Part shown: positions 1 through 10,030 of the stretch, in pieces
How the letters are laid out: every line of letters starts with the position of its first letter
Position numbering within the stretch: position 1 is the stretch's first letter
NCBI GenBank assembly: GCA_963921795.1
Contig: OY997661.1
Location: 37,779,820-37,843,819 of the forward strand
DNA: 64,000 bases
Direction: 5' to 3'
Source of the DNA: Nannobrachium achirus
Lineage: Eukaryota > Chordata > Actinopteri > Myctophiformes > Myctophidae
Notes under the pieces: model-generated
What the model was told of the DNA's origin: nothing
What the model saw: the letters and a program-made list of their open reading frames with translations, nothing else
Databases searched by the model: none
Translations under genes and position numbers: made by a program

Positions 1-506
1 GCTATTCACTATTGTGTAATGTGAAACTGGGAGTGGCTGTTGTGTATTGTGGGGGGTTTATCTTCTAAGTTTGTGCATGAGGTGTGTGCGTTAACTTAAA
101 CATGACCTGACCATATAGGGATGAGAGAGCTGTACCAGTGTGTGCGCGTGTGTGCACGCACTCTGGATGAAATCCAGATGTCCTGACTCCCTTCACATGT
201 TTATACATTGAGGCCCAGGTTGACCTTTCACCCTGCACTCCTAGTGGAATCTCGGCCTGGCCATATACAGACTGTTTTTGTTTGTGTACAAATGAATTAT
301 CATACATATAATAATGTATAATAATTTACTTCATGGCCTATTGCTATTCACTATTGTGTAATGTGAAACTAAAACAACCTTTGCTCTTGAGAGTGTTCTT
401 TTTTGTAGTACTGCAACCAAAACAAAAATGAATTGCACAACAACAACAACAATAATAAAAAAAAGTCAGATTAAATAAATAAGTTAATGTGGATCACATT
501 GTAATG
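1..506. repeat. Left flank with a 28-bp direct repeat
   Basis: No gene is seen here. A 28-bp block at 1-28 recurs identically at 343-370. Between the copies the DNA is ordinary, and a short CAA/AAT-rich tract lies near 438-470. The stretch is downstream of the 3' end of the minus-strand SF3-helicase gene. I found no clear minus-strand polyadenylation signal in it. The element that holds that gene may continue to the left of the window. Confidence 0.6.
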
Positions 507-3500
507 TTAACATCTGGATCGATCATTTGATTCATTGAGGTGGTAGCTCTTCCTAGACTTCTTCCTGTGCTGGACACCAGATGTGTACTCGTTCTCTGAC
601 GGAAGAGAAGAACTGCGACGTTTTTGGGCCCTGGCAAACGTTTGTTCATCATCCGTCTGTGACTGGGAGAGTGTGGTGAAGCTCTTCCTAGACTTCTTCC
701 TGTGCTGGACACCAGATGTGTACTCGTTCTCTGACGGAGGAGAAGAACTGCAACGTTTTTGGGCCCTGGCAAACGTTTGTTCATCATCCGTCTGTGACTG
801 GGAGAGTGCGGTGAGGGACGTCCTAATCTTTGAGCCACTTCTCTCACCGATTTGCTCAGCACTGAAACCACCTCGTCCAGATTGGGGTGAGGCTGCAGTA
901 AATGGGTAGGACGGTTCGTGGTTATCATCCGTCTGACCGTTGAACATCCTCCTCGCCAGAGAATCCCAGTTCGAGAGCTTGTCTCCCCGTTTGACCGATG
1001 CCATGGTAGTGGCATAGTCTGCCTTCAGGTTCTCCACAGCGAACTGTTCGTCTGGGTTAAAGCTGTTCATCACTGCCACGGCGTCTTTCCATTCCCAGTC
1101 CTCCTCCAGAACACTGTAGTGAGGGTGGTAATCCAGGGGCACCTCATTTGAGGTCAGTGTGATCATGTCTTGGTGGTAAACTGTGCGGGTTTTGCAGAAT
1201 GAGCTTAGGTTGACGATGGGCACACCCATCGAAAATTCGGGTGAGCACACATTGAGTCTGGGACCATGGAAGGTGCCCAGAGTGCCAACAAGAGACTCGT
1301 TGATATGGTCCGCATTATAAGCACGGCTCTCTTCGGGGTTGTGTTTGTGGATCACCCCACCATAGTATATCGGAGCCGAACATTCGTAGAGGTGCTGTGC
1401 CATACCACCGCTCTTCATGAAGTGAATTTCCTTCAGCGTCCTCACCCCCTGTGTCCCTTCTAGGATCATACTCTGAATGGGATCGTCCGTGAAGTCCAGG
1501 GTGAAAAGGAGTTTTGGAGGTGGCGGTGGGGGGACTCCTTCGTTGTCTCCAGTTGCAATTCGGTTGGTGAAGCCCCCGCCGACCTCATGCACATGGTCTC
1601 GGTTGTAAGCCTCAATCATGGCCTTGCCCACCTTGTCCCAGAAGCCCCGGTGGCTCTCTGGAGCATACAGGGCAAGCAGATCGTACACCACTTCAAGGCT
1701 CATGGTAATGGAGGAAATCTTGAACTGGCTCTTGTATGGCATCTTCCTTCTGTACCCGTCATCCTGGTTCTTCTTTTCCTTGACATAGGAGCACAGAGTT
1801 CGCGACCTCATGTCGCCCTTGTGAGTTCGAGGCGGAAAGGCGCACAAGGCACACTGTGCTAGTGTTTCATGGGCCACTGACGCAGCTGGTAGCTCCTCCT
1901 TGGGGAAGTAAATCTGGTTGATACCCGCTACCTGAAAGTCCCCGGACTTGGTTCTTGATGCAACGAGACAGCTCTGCAAGTGTACTTGCTTCAACACATA
2001 GGCCAGAATCTGGCAGGAAAAGTGAGCCTGATTGTCGATGACCCTAGGCAACACATCTGGGAGGCATGCCGCTGAGCACAGCTTGAAGACTGAACAAACC
2101 TCGAGCCAGCACTGTGTGTCTGAGAGCTTGTCAAGGGCAATCATACGTGCCTTCTGTAGTTCTTCAAGGAAACGTGTATCGCTGAACTCCTCGCCAGACC
2201 TTGACATTCCCTCGGTCAACTGTGTCCAGGGAGGCACCCACAGGTCATAGACGAAGTGGCAAGCTAGCTTCATAGCCTCGGCAAACACCATCTGATTGAC
2301 AATGCCTAGCATCCTCTGATTGTCCAAGCCCCGTCTGCCACAATTCAGAATGAACTTTGACCTCATTACGCGTATGCAGCTGGTTCGGGCCTTGTCAAAG
2401 GATTCACTGAATTGTGCCAGGTTTGGGAGGCAGACCATGAGGACGCACTGCACCAGGTTCTGTCTGAATAGGCAGCATGCTGCGATTTGCGCCATTTTTT
2501 CTTGCTCAACTATCGCCGTGATGTCCTGGAAGGACAGTGTTCGCTGTGAGCTGGGCGTGAACTCGGAGAGCATCAAATGGCACCTGTCTAGCCAGGCATT
2601 GCTGGTCTGATCCAGTGAGTTAGTGGTTTGTATAAAGCCACAGTTATGCACCGATATAACTTTGGTGGTCTCTAGGGTCCCCTTAGCCTGGTTTAAGGAC
2701 ACTACATTGCTCTCTAAAACGCTCTCATCGAGCAGGTGCTTGAACACATTGGGGATGTTGCAGGAATCGCGGTCAGCACCTAGCACACTCTTTTCAGTGT
2801 TGTGAGTGTCCTCAATCATGACTGTCCACGAACTACGCATTTTGTGGTATTTGAACGACTGTGGTGTGAAAGATGACAGGGTCTCGATGCAGGTGGGCAC
2901 AAGCTGGAACATGAGAATAAGAAGCTTGTTTATAAATGTCTTACCCTCTCCGGGTGCTGTGAAGTTGAACAGCATGTACCGCTCTATGGTGTAGCGAGGA
3001 GCCGTGTTTGTGATCACATAGTTGAACGTTGCGGAGGCTTGGAAGAGCCGATGGACTTTGAACTTGTCGACAAACAGGTGCGAGACAAGATCCCGATCAT
3101 AGACCTTGAGAGAATTGAAGCTCTGGTCTCCTGTGCCCCGCCTCAAGCCCCCGAAAATCTTTCTGTGTACATTGGGGCATATCTTGCCAAGTGACAGAGC
3201 AGAGTTTTCCTTAGAGCCATTGGTGAGCAAGTTGAGTTGAGCGTACATTTTCTCAACAGGCTCTGGAGCACTGAATCGGCCTTCGGCCAGGCATGTGTAC
3301 ACCATGGTAGCCATGCTCTCAAACAAGGTGGGGCCTCCCAAAAAGCTGTACTTGGTCTTCATCTCTGTGGCAAGGCGTTTTAGCTTTGCCAGATGCGGGA
3401 ACAGTTTCTCAAACACCCCCTCCTCGCGCACCATGTCGAATGGGTGTACATTTGACATATTGTAGACGCAAGCATATGCAGCCAAGCAATCATGGGTTCT

Positions 3501-4718
3501 GCCATGTGAGCAGCCACAGTCTCTGTTGCGGAACATAGCCTGCAAAGCAGCCATCCTGCGGTGCTCACTTGTGTCAGTGATAACCTTGCTCAGTACACCC
3601 AAGGGCAGTGGCACGTGCTTGTGAATCATGATGTCCAAGAAGGCATCGGGCCTTTCCCTGGTGATCAGTGACTCCATAGTGTACTCAAACACTATGAATT
3701 GCTTCACGTCCACATGAGTTGTCACGCCGTTGACCACCAAATCCTTTACCAGTCGTTTGAGACGTTCCATAAACGCTGTGTAAGGCTGTTGTACCTTGAC
3801 AAAGTAGCTCTGACAAAACAAACTTTCACCTGACATGGAGTCAATTAGGCTGGTGAAGAGAGACTTGCCATCACCCGTGAAGTCTAAGTCAATGATTGCT
3901 GACAGGGACTCACGCAGGCCTTCTAGGCTCAGGTCCATGATAGTGGAAGGGATAGCATGGATGCTGCGACCAGGGGCGGAGACTGGCATATACGCGGAGC
4001 CCATGAGCTGCTGGACTTTACTCTTTTGCATGTTTTTCGAAACCAAAGTGTCTGACATGTAATCCAGGCACTCAAACATAGCACTCATCTCGCCCTTCGT
4101 GTCACGCATGTTTATCATGGCGTGGTTGAGTGAAGATACCTTGTGCTTGACAAGGCCCAGCCTCAAGAAAGCATGGAAGGCCTCATCTTGTATCAGCTCT
4201 CCAATAATGTCGCCATTGCATTGTAACATATCAAAGTCAACCGAACCCTGCGTGTGCTGTTCGGCCTGAGACTCCTCTATGTCCTCTGGGTCGTTTAAGT
4301 CATTAGACTTTTCGGATGATTCTTCCTCATTCAGGTCTAAGATGAAGCAGAAAAGTAAGGCCTCTGCAAAGTCTTCCCTGATTGGTGTAGATAGATTGCG
4401 TACCTCCCGGTGCTCCAGAGTGATCTGCAGGACCTTGCCCTTGAAGCAGTAGGTAATGTACAGAAGCAGCTGAAACAATGCTCGGTCCTTGCACCCGAGA
4501 GCTGCAAAGCAGTGTATGTCTAAGTGATTGTTGTACAGAAGGGATTTTTCTACAGCAAGGAACATTACATGCCTTTCTTTGGGCACATACACTTTGGTAT
4601 AAGCAGCAGTGCACTGCTTGCGAGGGGGCGCCTTTGGTCTCGGGCTTTCGCCCTTATAGAGATTGCCTCTAGGCATCAGAAGGACCCTCCTGAAATCCTC
4701 TAATCTCAAACTATCCAT
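507..4718 (-). CDS. Large protein with an SF3-type (possibly primase-helicase) ATPase core; virus-like
   Basis: This is one uninterrupted frame of 1403 residues. I start it at the ATG at 4718 (MDSLRLEDF). An upstream in-frame ATG at 4823 would give 35 more residues, but that stretch overlaps the TATA/GC-box region and looks non-coding. A P-loop TAPGEGKT has its lysine at residue 593. Walker B VMIED (E636, D637) and an SF3 motif C ending TTN (T698-N700) follow at spacings normal for SF3 helicases. The segment DRCHLMLSEF after it could carry the arginine finger. IIDLDF (D277, D279) resembles the metal-binding DxD of archaeo-eukaryotic primases, but this is weak. A proline run (GVPPPPPP) lies in the C-terminal third. 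The tail holds two 45-residue repeats, each ending in a basic RKKSRKS patch likely to be a nuclear signal. The expected role is unwinding, perhaps priming, for the divergent DNA polymerase next door. The motifs are seen; the viral origin is inferred. Confidence 0.7.
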   Translation of the reverse strand: MDSLRLEDFRRVLLMPRGNLYKGESPRPKAPPRKQCTAAYTKVYVPKERHVMFLAVEKSLLYNNHLDIHCFAALGCKDRALFQLLLYITYCFKGKVLQITLEHREVRNLSTPIREDFAEALLFCFILDLNEEESSEKSNDLNDPEDIEESQAEQHTQGSVDFDMLQCNGDIIGELIQDEAFHAFLRLGLVKHKVSSLNHAMINMRDTKGEMSAMFECLDYMSDTLVSKNMQKSKVQQLMGSAYMPVSAPGRSIHAIPSTIMDLSLEGLRESLSAIIDLDFTGDGKSLFTSLIDSMSGESLFCQSYFVKVQQPYTAFMERLKRLVKDLVVNGVTTHVDVKQFIVFEYTMESLITRERPDAFLDIMIHKHVPLPLGVLSKVITDTSEHRRMAALQAMFRNRDCGCSHGRTHDCLAAYACVYNMSNVHPFDMVREEGVFEKLFPHLAKLKRLATEMKTKYSFLGGPTLFESMATMVYTCLAEGRFSAPEPVEKMYAQLNLLTNGSKENSALSLGKICPNVHRKIFGGLRRGTGDQSFNSLKVYDRDLVSHLFVDKFKVHRLFQASATFNYVITNTAPRYTIERYMLFNFTAPGEGKTFINKLLILMFQLVPTCIETLSSFTPQSFKYHKMRSSWTVMIEDTHNTEKSVLGADRDSCNIPNVFKHLLDESVLESNVVSLNQAKGTLETTKVISVHNCGFIQTTNSLDQTSNAWLDRCHLMLSEFTPSSQRTLSFQDITAIVEQEKMAQIAACCLFRQNLVQCVLMVCLPNLAQFSESFDKARTSCIRVMRSKFILNCGRRGLDNQRMLGIVNQMVFAEAMKLACHFVYDLWVPPWTQLTEGMSRSGEEFSDTRFLEELQKARMIALDKLSDTQCWLEVCSVFKLCSAACLPDVLPRVIDNQAHFSCQILAYVLKQVHLQSCLVASRTKSGDFQVAGINQIYFPKEELPAASVAHETLAQCALCAFPPRTHKGDMRSRTLCSYVKEKKNQDDGYRRKMPYKSQFKISSITMSLEVVYDLLALYAPESHRGFWDKVGKAMIEAYNRDHVHEVGGGFTNRIATGDNEGVPPPPPPKLLFTLDFTDDPIQSMILEGTQGVRTLKEIHFMKSGGMAQHLYECSAPIYYGGVIHKHNPEESRAYNADHINESLVGTLGTFHGPRLNVCSPEFSMGVPIVNLSSFCKTRTVYHQDMITLTSNEVPLDYHPHYSVLEEDWEWKDAVAVMNSFNPDEQFAVENLKADYATTMASVKRGDKLSNWDSLARRMFNGQTDDNHEPSYPFTAASPQSGRGGFSAEQIGERSGSKIRTSLTALSQSQTDDEQTFARAQKRCSSSPPSENEYTSGVQHRKKSRKSFTTLSQSQTDDEQTFARAQKRRSSSLPSENEYTSGVQHRKKSRKSYHLNESNDRSRC
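546..815 (-). repeat. In-frame 135-bp tandem repeat in the SF3-helicase gene
   Basis: Two adjacent 135-bp copies (546-680 and 681-815) encode two 45-residue repeats near the C-terminus. Each holds LSQSQTDDEQTFARAQKR, a serine-rich linker and the basic patch RKKSRKS. The copies differ at a few positions (for example KRC/KRR and SSSPP/SSSLP). The repeat keeps the frame and doubles a probable nuclear-localisation signal. Confidence 0.85.
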
Positions 4719-4864
4719 CCCTACCAGACACGTACTGTATATGTACATGTTTTTTTTTTCTTCATTTTTTTGGTGGGCGGAGCCTATTACTGTCCTTGTC
4801 CACCAATATATAGTAGTACACACCCATATATGTTTATGTGTAGCTTTGGAGCATCAACCTCACT
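4719..4864. promoter_or_regulatory. Divergent promoter between the SF3-helicase and DNA-polymerase genes
   Basis: The two large genes point away from each other across about 146 bp. For the plus-strand polymerase gene there is a GC box GGGCGGAGCC at 4775-4784, then CCAATATATAG (CCAAT 4803-4807, TATA-like 4806-4812) about 31 bp later, and the ATG at 4865. That leaves a 5' leader of only a few tens of bases. A T-rich tract (4751-4770) lies on the helicase side. The same GC-box and TATA spacing occurs before the 199-residue gene at 10105. Confidence 0.65.
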
Positions 4865-7800
4865 ATGGATGACCCTTTTCCCTTCATGTCCTATTTCCCA
4901 AACATGTACCCCACACAGCGCATTGTCAACTTGGCTGGAGAGTCAAGCCTTGTTGGCCTGCTCATTAAGTCAGTCATGCATGACCAACAACAGAACAGCC
5001 TGCTGTGCAGGACCCTGACCGTGCAAGGGCCTAGCCACTTTCTGCACCATACCATTACCATGAGGGTTAAGGACATCTCCCCGGTGGTGGGATATGATCT
5101 GGAGCTTGGCGATTCCTCCAGTGAGACTTGGGCGAGAATCAAATCTGAATGGTTGCGGTACATGAATGCTGAGCCTGTAACACTTATGGTGCATCAGGAT
5201 GACATCAAGAGGCCTGTGAAAGCTCAGGTTTTCCCACTTGTATCCGTCAATCACGCAAACAGATACATGAATACTGTGGAGGGGGCACTTAACTTTGGCG
5301 ATTTCAGCGAGAAAGGCGACTACATGAGCCGTGATGGCAATGTACCAGCCCTATGCTCCGGTGTGATGTTTGGACGACTGTACTTCCTCCCAGAATCCAA
5401 AGTTGACTGGCTGTCCAAAAACACTGTGGTTTCTCCCCAGGACCTGATCTATGATCATGGGATTTCGGAGGCCTCAGCCCTAGCCTTCGAAACAAAGCTA
5501 TGCGGTGTGTTTTTCAATGCAGCTTGCCTTAATATAGAGACTGTGTTTGATGAAAAGTACAGGAACTCGCAGACTCGTTGCCAAGGCTTTGCCTCAGAAT
5601 ACCCCCAATGCACCGAAAATAAGGTGGAGACACTCAAAGGCCTCGCACTTGTTCTGGGGTGCGAGCTGGCGGGGAAACTAGCTGATGTGCAAGGACAAGA
5701 AAAGGTGGATATTCCCACCCTCCCTGAAGATGTGGCTGGTCAACAACATGAGATTACATGCATCTCCCTCGTGCTTCTGCGTGGCAACAGACCCAAAGAG
5801 CTGGGCAAACATAGGAAGACCCTGATGGTGTTCTACAACAATGGCAAGGTTGATGGTCCTGAGCTGAATCAGAGCACAGAGGCTGTGCTTACTGTGGGCA
5901 TAGAAGACCCAGGACGGATTCAAAGCATCAAGTGTGATAGTGAGTTTCACCTACTATGTCAGGTGTTGACTGCTCTGACCAGTCAAAATATTGATTTGCT
6001 CTACATGTACAATGCAGGCTTTGACCTGAGAGTGCTGGAGCAGCGCATTTGTTTCTATGAGAGTCGGTGCTGTGAATGTGGTCACTTCAGCGTCACACGC
6101 AAACAGGGTAGTAAGCTGCGTGCCATGTGGGACAAAATGTTTGTTTCTGAGAAGTTCAACAGTAGGTTGAAGCCCACCTTCCAGTTTGAGATGCCTCGCC
6201 TGATCGACATCTACGAATCAATGCTGAAGGAAATGCAAACACAGGGGGTTCATGCATACAAGGGGGCTAAAGAGCGATTCAAGTTGAAAAAGAAACAAAT
6301 AGGCCACTTCAAGATTAATAGCTGTGGCACCAACGTCATTGACCTGTTCAGGATGGCCCAGACTCGTTCAATCAAGTTTGGCTGCCCCAGCATGAAACTC
6401 ACCAAGGTTGTTCCGCACGTGGTAGAGTCTTTGCGATCGAAACGGGGTGAGCCGCACAAGGACCGTAGAAAACTCTACAAAGTCTCGCAGGTGAGTTACT
6501 TGCGCATAGATGAGATGATCAATAACGGCGGCACAGACCTCTTCAAGGTTCTCCTCTACAACCTGGTAGATTCGCAGTTGTGTGCGAGGCTGGCCAAGGT
6601 ACTGGATCCCGTTTCATCTCTGTTCCATCTCTGCCACGCCACACTCAACACAGATGTGATCGTACATGGTCGCTGCAACACGTTTAACGGTTTTGTACAA
6701 AGTATCCATGCAGTGCAAATCCCTCAGCTGAAGTACAAGCTAGATAACCTCAGGTGTGTTGCTGGTCCAAAAGGCCACACGCTGCAGAACAGAGTTCCCT
6801 GGACCATGAAGGTGAGCAATGGATCTTGGCAAGGCGGCTCTGTGAGTGATCCCATGACAGGTCTTCACTACTCAGGGCCTGGAATGGGCCTGGAGCTATC
6901 CTTTGACTTTGCCAGCATGTACCCATCGATCATGCGCACGCTCAACATCTCTTCTGAGTCCACTGTGCCTTGGCCCCCAAAAGAGTTTGACCACGACCTC
7001 TCTGACTGGCTGTGCTACAATTGGGAGGCTGAAGGGTTCGATTGTGCATCTCTGATCATGAAGTATGACAAGATCAGGCGAAGATTTGTTCGTGTTGATG
7101 GTATCATGAATACATCCATGGAGCGTTACTACAATCGCAGAGCCCAGTGCAAGCAGCAGCTGAAAGATCCTGGACTCAGTGAAGTCAAGCGTGCAATCCT
7201 TGAGCTCCAAGTGCTTGAGTGTAAGGTTCTGATGAGCTCCTTCTATGGCACGGCCGGTGCCTGCGGACCTCTCATAGCAGCAGCAGGCAGGCAGCAGATT
7301 GCGGTGGTCAACAAGTGTACCTCGGAATTCTTCCATTCCAAGAGCTCTGTCCTGTACGGGGACACAGACAGTGTCATGATGGTGGTAGGCTACGGTCCCC
7401 AAGACGAACCCGAGCCTGAGCTAGAAGACAGAGTAGATGAACCACAGCTGGGCACAGAGGCCAGTACACTGGCTGTGTTCTCAGCACGTGCACGTGAGGC
7501 CATAACTCAGAAGCTTGCCAGAGCTGAGAGACAGGTGCCCACTTTCCTCAAATTTGTGCATAAAAAGCTAATTGAAGATATGCTCAGTAGGCTTTACCTG
7601 ATAGGGCCCAGGAACTCCACACAGAAAGCCTTCAGGGACCCAAATGGTGGTGAGACTATGGGCTATACCAAGTACATTGTCCGGATGTCTGACGGCTCAG
7701 AGATCAATATCACTGACCCCTTTGTGGAAAACATCAGGATCAACCTGGAGTACAAACACAGTTCCTCAATCATATGTCACCAGAACAAGAAGACATACTT

Positions 7801-9859
7801 GAGTTTGAGTCACACAGTTGACCTAAATACGAGTGAGCTGGAGAACTTGAATGTGAAGGTGAAGGGGATATCTGCATACAAGAGCATGCCCACTGCAGCC
7901 GATGCAGATATGGCTTACACTTTCATCGCATGCGTGATGAGAGGAGACTGCCTTAAACTTGAGTCTGACAGCGTCAACTGCTTCTCCACCATGCCCTGGC
8001 ACCAGTTGAGCATCGGCGACTGCATGCTATTCAATAGGCACAAGATTGAGATAGAGCGTGCCACAGGCCTGTGGCGAGGTTTGGCCCAGGCCAAAATGAC
8101 ACTCACTCGCCACATGGTCGAGCTGGTAAAGGTGGTGGAGCTTGATGCAGGGTTCTCGGCTGCGGCAGTCACACTCAGTGACATCTCCTCGGGCGAGCGA
8201 TTCCAGGTGATGACACTGTACAAGGACAAGCTTTACTGTCTGAACCATCTATTTTCCTCAGCCGAGGCCGTGCGCAGGGACTTGGTTGCAACCCGTGCAG
8301 CTGAACTTGTATCGTCTCGAATGGCCTGTGGCTTCTTCCCATGGAGTGGTTTGCCAAAGTGCAACAACAACACCAATATGAAAAGGGAGGTGCTCAGCAG
8401 GCTAAGGGCTGAGAGATCAAGTGTCAAGACCAGCTATGTGGAGACACTGCTCGCCAGAAAGACCCTCCAAAAAATTACGGGTCTCTCGACCATACCATCC
8501 CTGAGGCCTGGGGATGAAATGGTTGATCCTTGTGAGGCTGTATTCTACAGGTACCCTCTTGACCTGAAAGCTAAGACAGGCTGCCTTGTTTCAATGTTCG
8601 GCAACTGCTTGCTGCCAATGTGTTCGAACCCCGAGGTTAGCCAAGCCAGGGCCGATGATGTTTCAGAAGATCCTAGTAGCAGCAAGATGGCCAAGGGGTC
8701 ATCACATTTGGTTGAACCCGAATACACAGGCCCTAGTAGCAAGAGACTCAGGCTCTCTTCTCCATTTTACCACTCCGATCGAGGAGCACACAGCCACGAG
8801 ACCTTAGTCGAGGTACAAGCTGTAGTGGAGAAAGCAGCCGAAGGCATGCCAGTACCTGAACTGTGTCAGCTCAGCAACAGGTGTTACCCAATTTCCAGGG
8901 TGTCGTTAGCTCGAGATGCAGATACATCCCTGATCAACGGGCACTCAAAGATGACCGCATACTGCATTGTGGACTACTGCCTGCCCCGCTACATGTACAG
9001 CCGGACACGGGTCAAAGAGAGACTGGCCGCATGCAGCAAGCACTTGCTCGAGAGACTAAACATTGCTACAGAGAGGCTTGAACGGGCGGACAAGGCCTTC
9101 CTGACCATCATGAACAACTGTCCACTACATATGATCCCGAGCTGTGTTCGCGAGGAGCTTGAGTCCATCAGTTTGCGAAGGACCACGGTGTGTCGGCTGC
9201 CTATGCATAAGCTGGATCTGCTAACCAAATTGATCATTGAGGATATGGGCCTAAACCCGGAAAAGGTTTACATGTCTGCGATCGCTGCCTTTGGCTCCTC
9301 ACTAACCAAGGCCCTCAATGAGGGCACTGTGACACTCACTGAGGACAGGGCACCTGACAACAAAGGACGCATCTCTGTGAACTTGCCCAGGCAACTGTTG
9401 GACGAAGCTGAGGTTCGCCTGTCCGGTACCTGGATATCGTTGTCAGTGGGCAATTGTGACCAGGGTGAGCTTCTTGACATGGCAGGCAGTCTGTATCAGG
9501 CAATCATGGCAAAACAGGTGTATGAGCCAGTAGCCTTTCCCACAACTGCTGCGAATCTGCCTCACAAAGTTTTGAATATCATGCCGTTCTCCAACAGTGA
9601 ACCACATGCTGTCCACAAATGGCTCATTGCATTTGAAAAGATGGGATGGTCGAGGAAGCCAGATCCTCAAAAGAGTACCGAAATTAAAGCATTGTGCCTC
9701 GCTCAACCCCAGTATCACTGCTTAGGCTGTGAATCATTTTTCAAAAAGCTAGCCACTATGCACATAACAATTTCACAGCTGGAGAAAGTTGTTTACAATG
9801 ATGTGACAAAAAGGAGACAGATTGGCAGGTGCTTGAATGAGATCTCAGGGTTTGGGTAA
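4865..9859 (+). CDS. Family B DNA polymerase, herpesvirus/delta-like, with long C-terminal extension
   Basis: A single frame of 1664 residues without introns. Polymerase motif A is DFASMYPSIM (D681-M690), motif B is KVLMSSFYGTAG (787-798), and motif C is YGDTDSVMM (Y831; catalytic D833 and D835). All catalytic aspartates are present. Upstream, Exo II is NAGFD (N383-D387) and Exo III is YNLVD (Y565-D569). The best Exo I candidate is VDIPT (D282), where the usual D-x-E reads D-I-P, so proofreading may be impaired. DFASMYPS and GDTDS are typical of RNA/DNA-primed family B enzymes and unlike the protein-primed polymerases of Polintons. About 800 residues follow motif C, including a basic SSKRLRLSS patch and a C-terminal HCLGC pair; such length is unusual. 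The role is replicative synthesis for a large DNA virus or virus-derived element, probably in the nucleus. It starts at the first ATG after the TATA-like box. A herpesvirus-like element of the Teratorn type is one possible source, but this is not proven. Confidence 0.85.
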   Translation: MDDPFPFMSYFPNMYPTQRIVNLAGESSLVGLLIKSVMHDQQQNSLLCRTLTVQGPSHFLHHTITMRVKDISPVVGYDLELGDSSSETWARIKSEWLRYMNAEPVTLMVHQDDIKRPVKAQVFPLVSVNHANRYMNTVEGALNFGDFSEKGDYMSRDGNVPALCSGVMFGRLYFLPESKVDWLSKNTVVSPQDLIYDHGISEASALAFETKLCGVFFNAACLNIETVFDEKYRNSQTRCQGFASEYPQCTENKVETLKGLALVLGCELAGKLADVQGQEKVDIPTLPEDVAGQQHEITCISLVLLRGNRPKELGKHRKTLMVFYNNGKVDGPELNQSTEAVLTVGIEDPGRIQSIKCDSEFHLLCQVLTALTSQNIDLLYMYNAGFDLRVLEQRICFYESRCCECGHFSVTRKQGSKLRAMWDKMFVSEKFNSRLKPTFQFEMPRLIDIYESMLKEMQTQGVHAYKGAKERFKLKKKQIGHFKINSCGTNVIDLFRMAQTRSIKFGCPSMKLTKVVPHVVESLRSKRGEPHKDRRKLYKVSQVSYLRIDEMINNGGTDLFKVLLYNLVDSQLCARLAKVLDPVSSLFHLCHATLNTDVIVHGRCNTFNGFVQSIHAVQIPQLKYKLDNLRCVAGPKGHTLQNRVPWTMKVSNGSWQGGSVSDPMTGLHYSGPGMGLELSFDFASMYPSIMRTLNISSESTVPWPPKEFDHDLSDWLCYNWEAEGFDCASLIMKYDKIRRRFVRVDGIMNTSMERYYNRRAQCKQQLKDPGLSEVKRAILELQVLECKVLMSSFYGTAGACGPLIAAAGRQQIAVVNKCTSEFFHSKSSVLYGDTDSVMMVVGYGPQDEPEPELEDRVDEPQLGTEASTLAVFSARAREAITQKLARAERQVPTFLKFVHKKLIEDMLSRLYLIGPRNSTQKAFRDPNGGETMGYTKYIVRMSDGSEINITDPFVENIRINLEYKHSSSIICHQNKKTYLSLSHTVDLNTSELENLNVKVKGISAYKSMPTAADADMAYTFIACVMRGDCLKLESDSVNCFSTMPWHQLSIGDCMLFNRHKIEIERATGLWRGLAQAKMTLTRHMVELVKVVELDAGFSAAAVTLSDISSGERFQVMTLYKDKLYCLNHLFSSAEAVRRDLVATRAAELVSSRMACGFFPWSGLPKCNNNTNMKREVLSRLRAERSSVKTSYVETLLARKTLQKITGLSTIPSLRPGDEMVDPCEAVFYRYPLDLKAKTGCLVSMFGNCLLPMCSNPEVSQARADDVSEDPSSSKMAKGSSHLVEPEYTGPSSKRLRLSSPFYHSDRGAHSHETLVEVQAVVEKAAEGMPVPELCQLSNRCYPISRVSLARDADTSLINGHSKMTAYCIVDYCLPRYMYSRTRVKERLAACSKHLLERLNIATERLERADKAFLTIMNNCPLHMIPSCVREELESISLRRTTVCRLPMHKLDLLTKLIIEDMGLNPEKVYMSAIAAFGSSLTKALNEGTVTLTEDRAPDNKGRISVNLPRQLLDEAEVRLSGTWISLSVGNCDQGELLDMAGSLYQAIMAKQVYEPVAFPTTAANLPHKVLNIMPFSNSEPHAVHKWLIAFEKMGWSRKPDPQKSTEIKALCLAQPQYHCLGCESFFKKLATMHITISQLEKVVYNDVTKRRQIGRCLNEISGFG

Positions 9860-10030
9860 ATGGTAGTCCATCTTCTCTCTAACTAAATGTATTTTTTCTT
9901 TCTACCCTTTTTCTTATTTTATATTTTCTAAGAGTATTTTGTCTGGAATGCAACATTTGATCATTTCTGCCATTTGAGCCATTCTGTATATGTGTCAAAG
10001 ATAGTTAACAACAAAGCCTGTGTTGAAAGT

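Noticed and set aside
494..1015. A 173-codon minus-strand frame
   Set aside because: It is a shadow of the SF3 gene's C-terminal repeats in another frame.
4865..9859. Polinton/Maverick polymerase
   Set aside because: The motifs (DFASMYPS, GDTDS) and very long C-terminus do not suit a protein-primed polymerase, and no integrase, ATPase or protease gene of that group is present.
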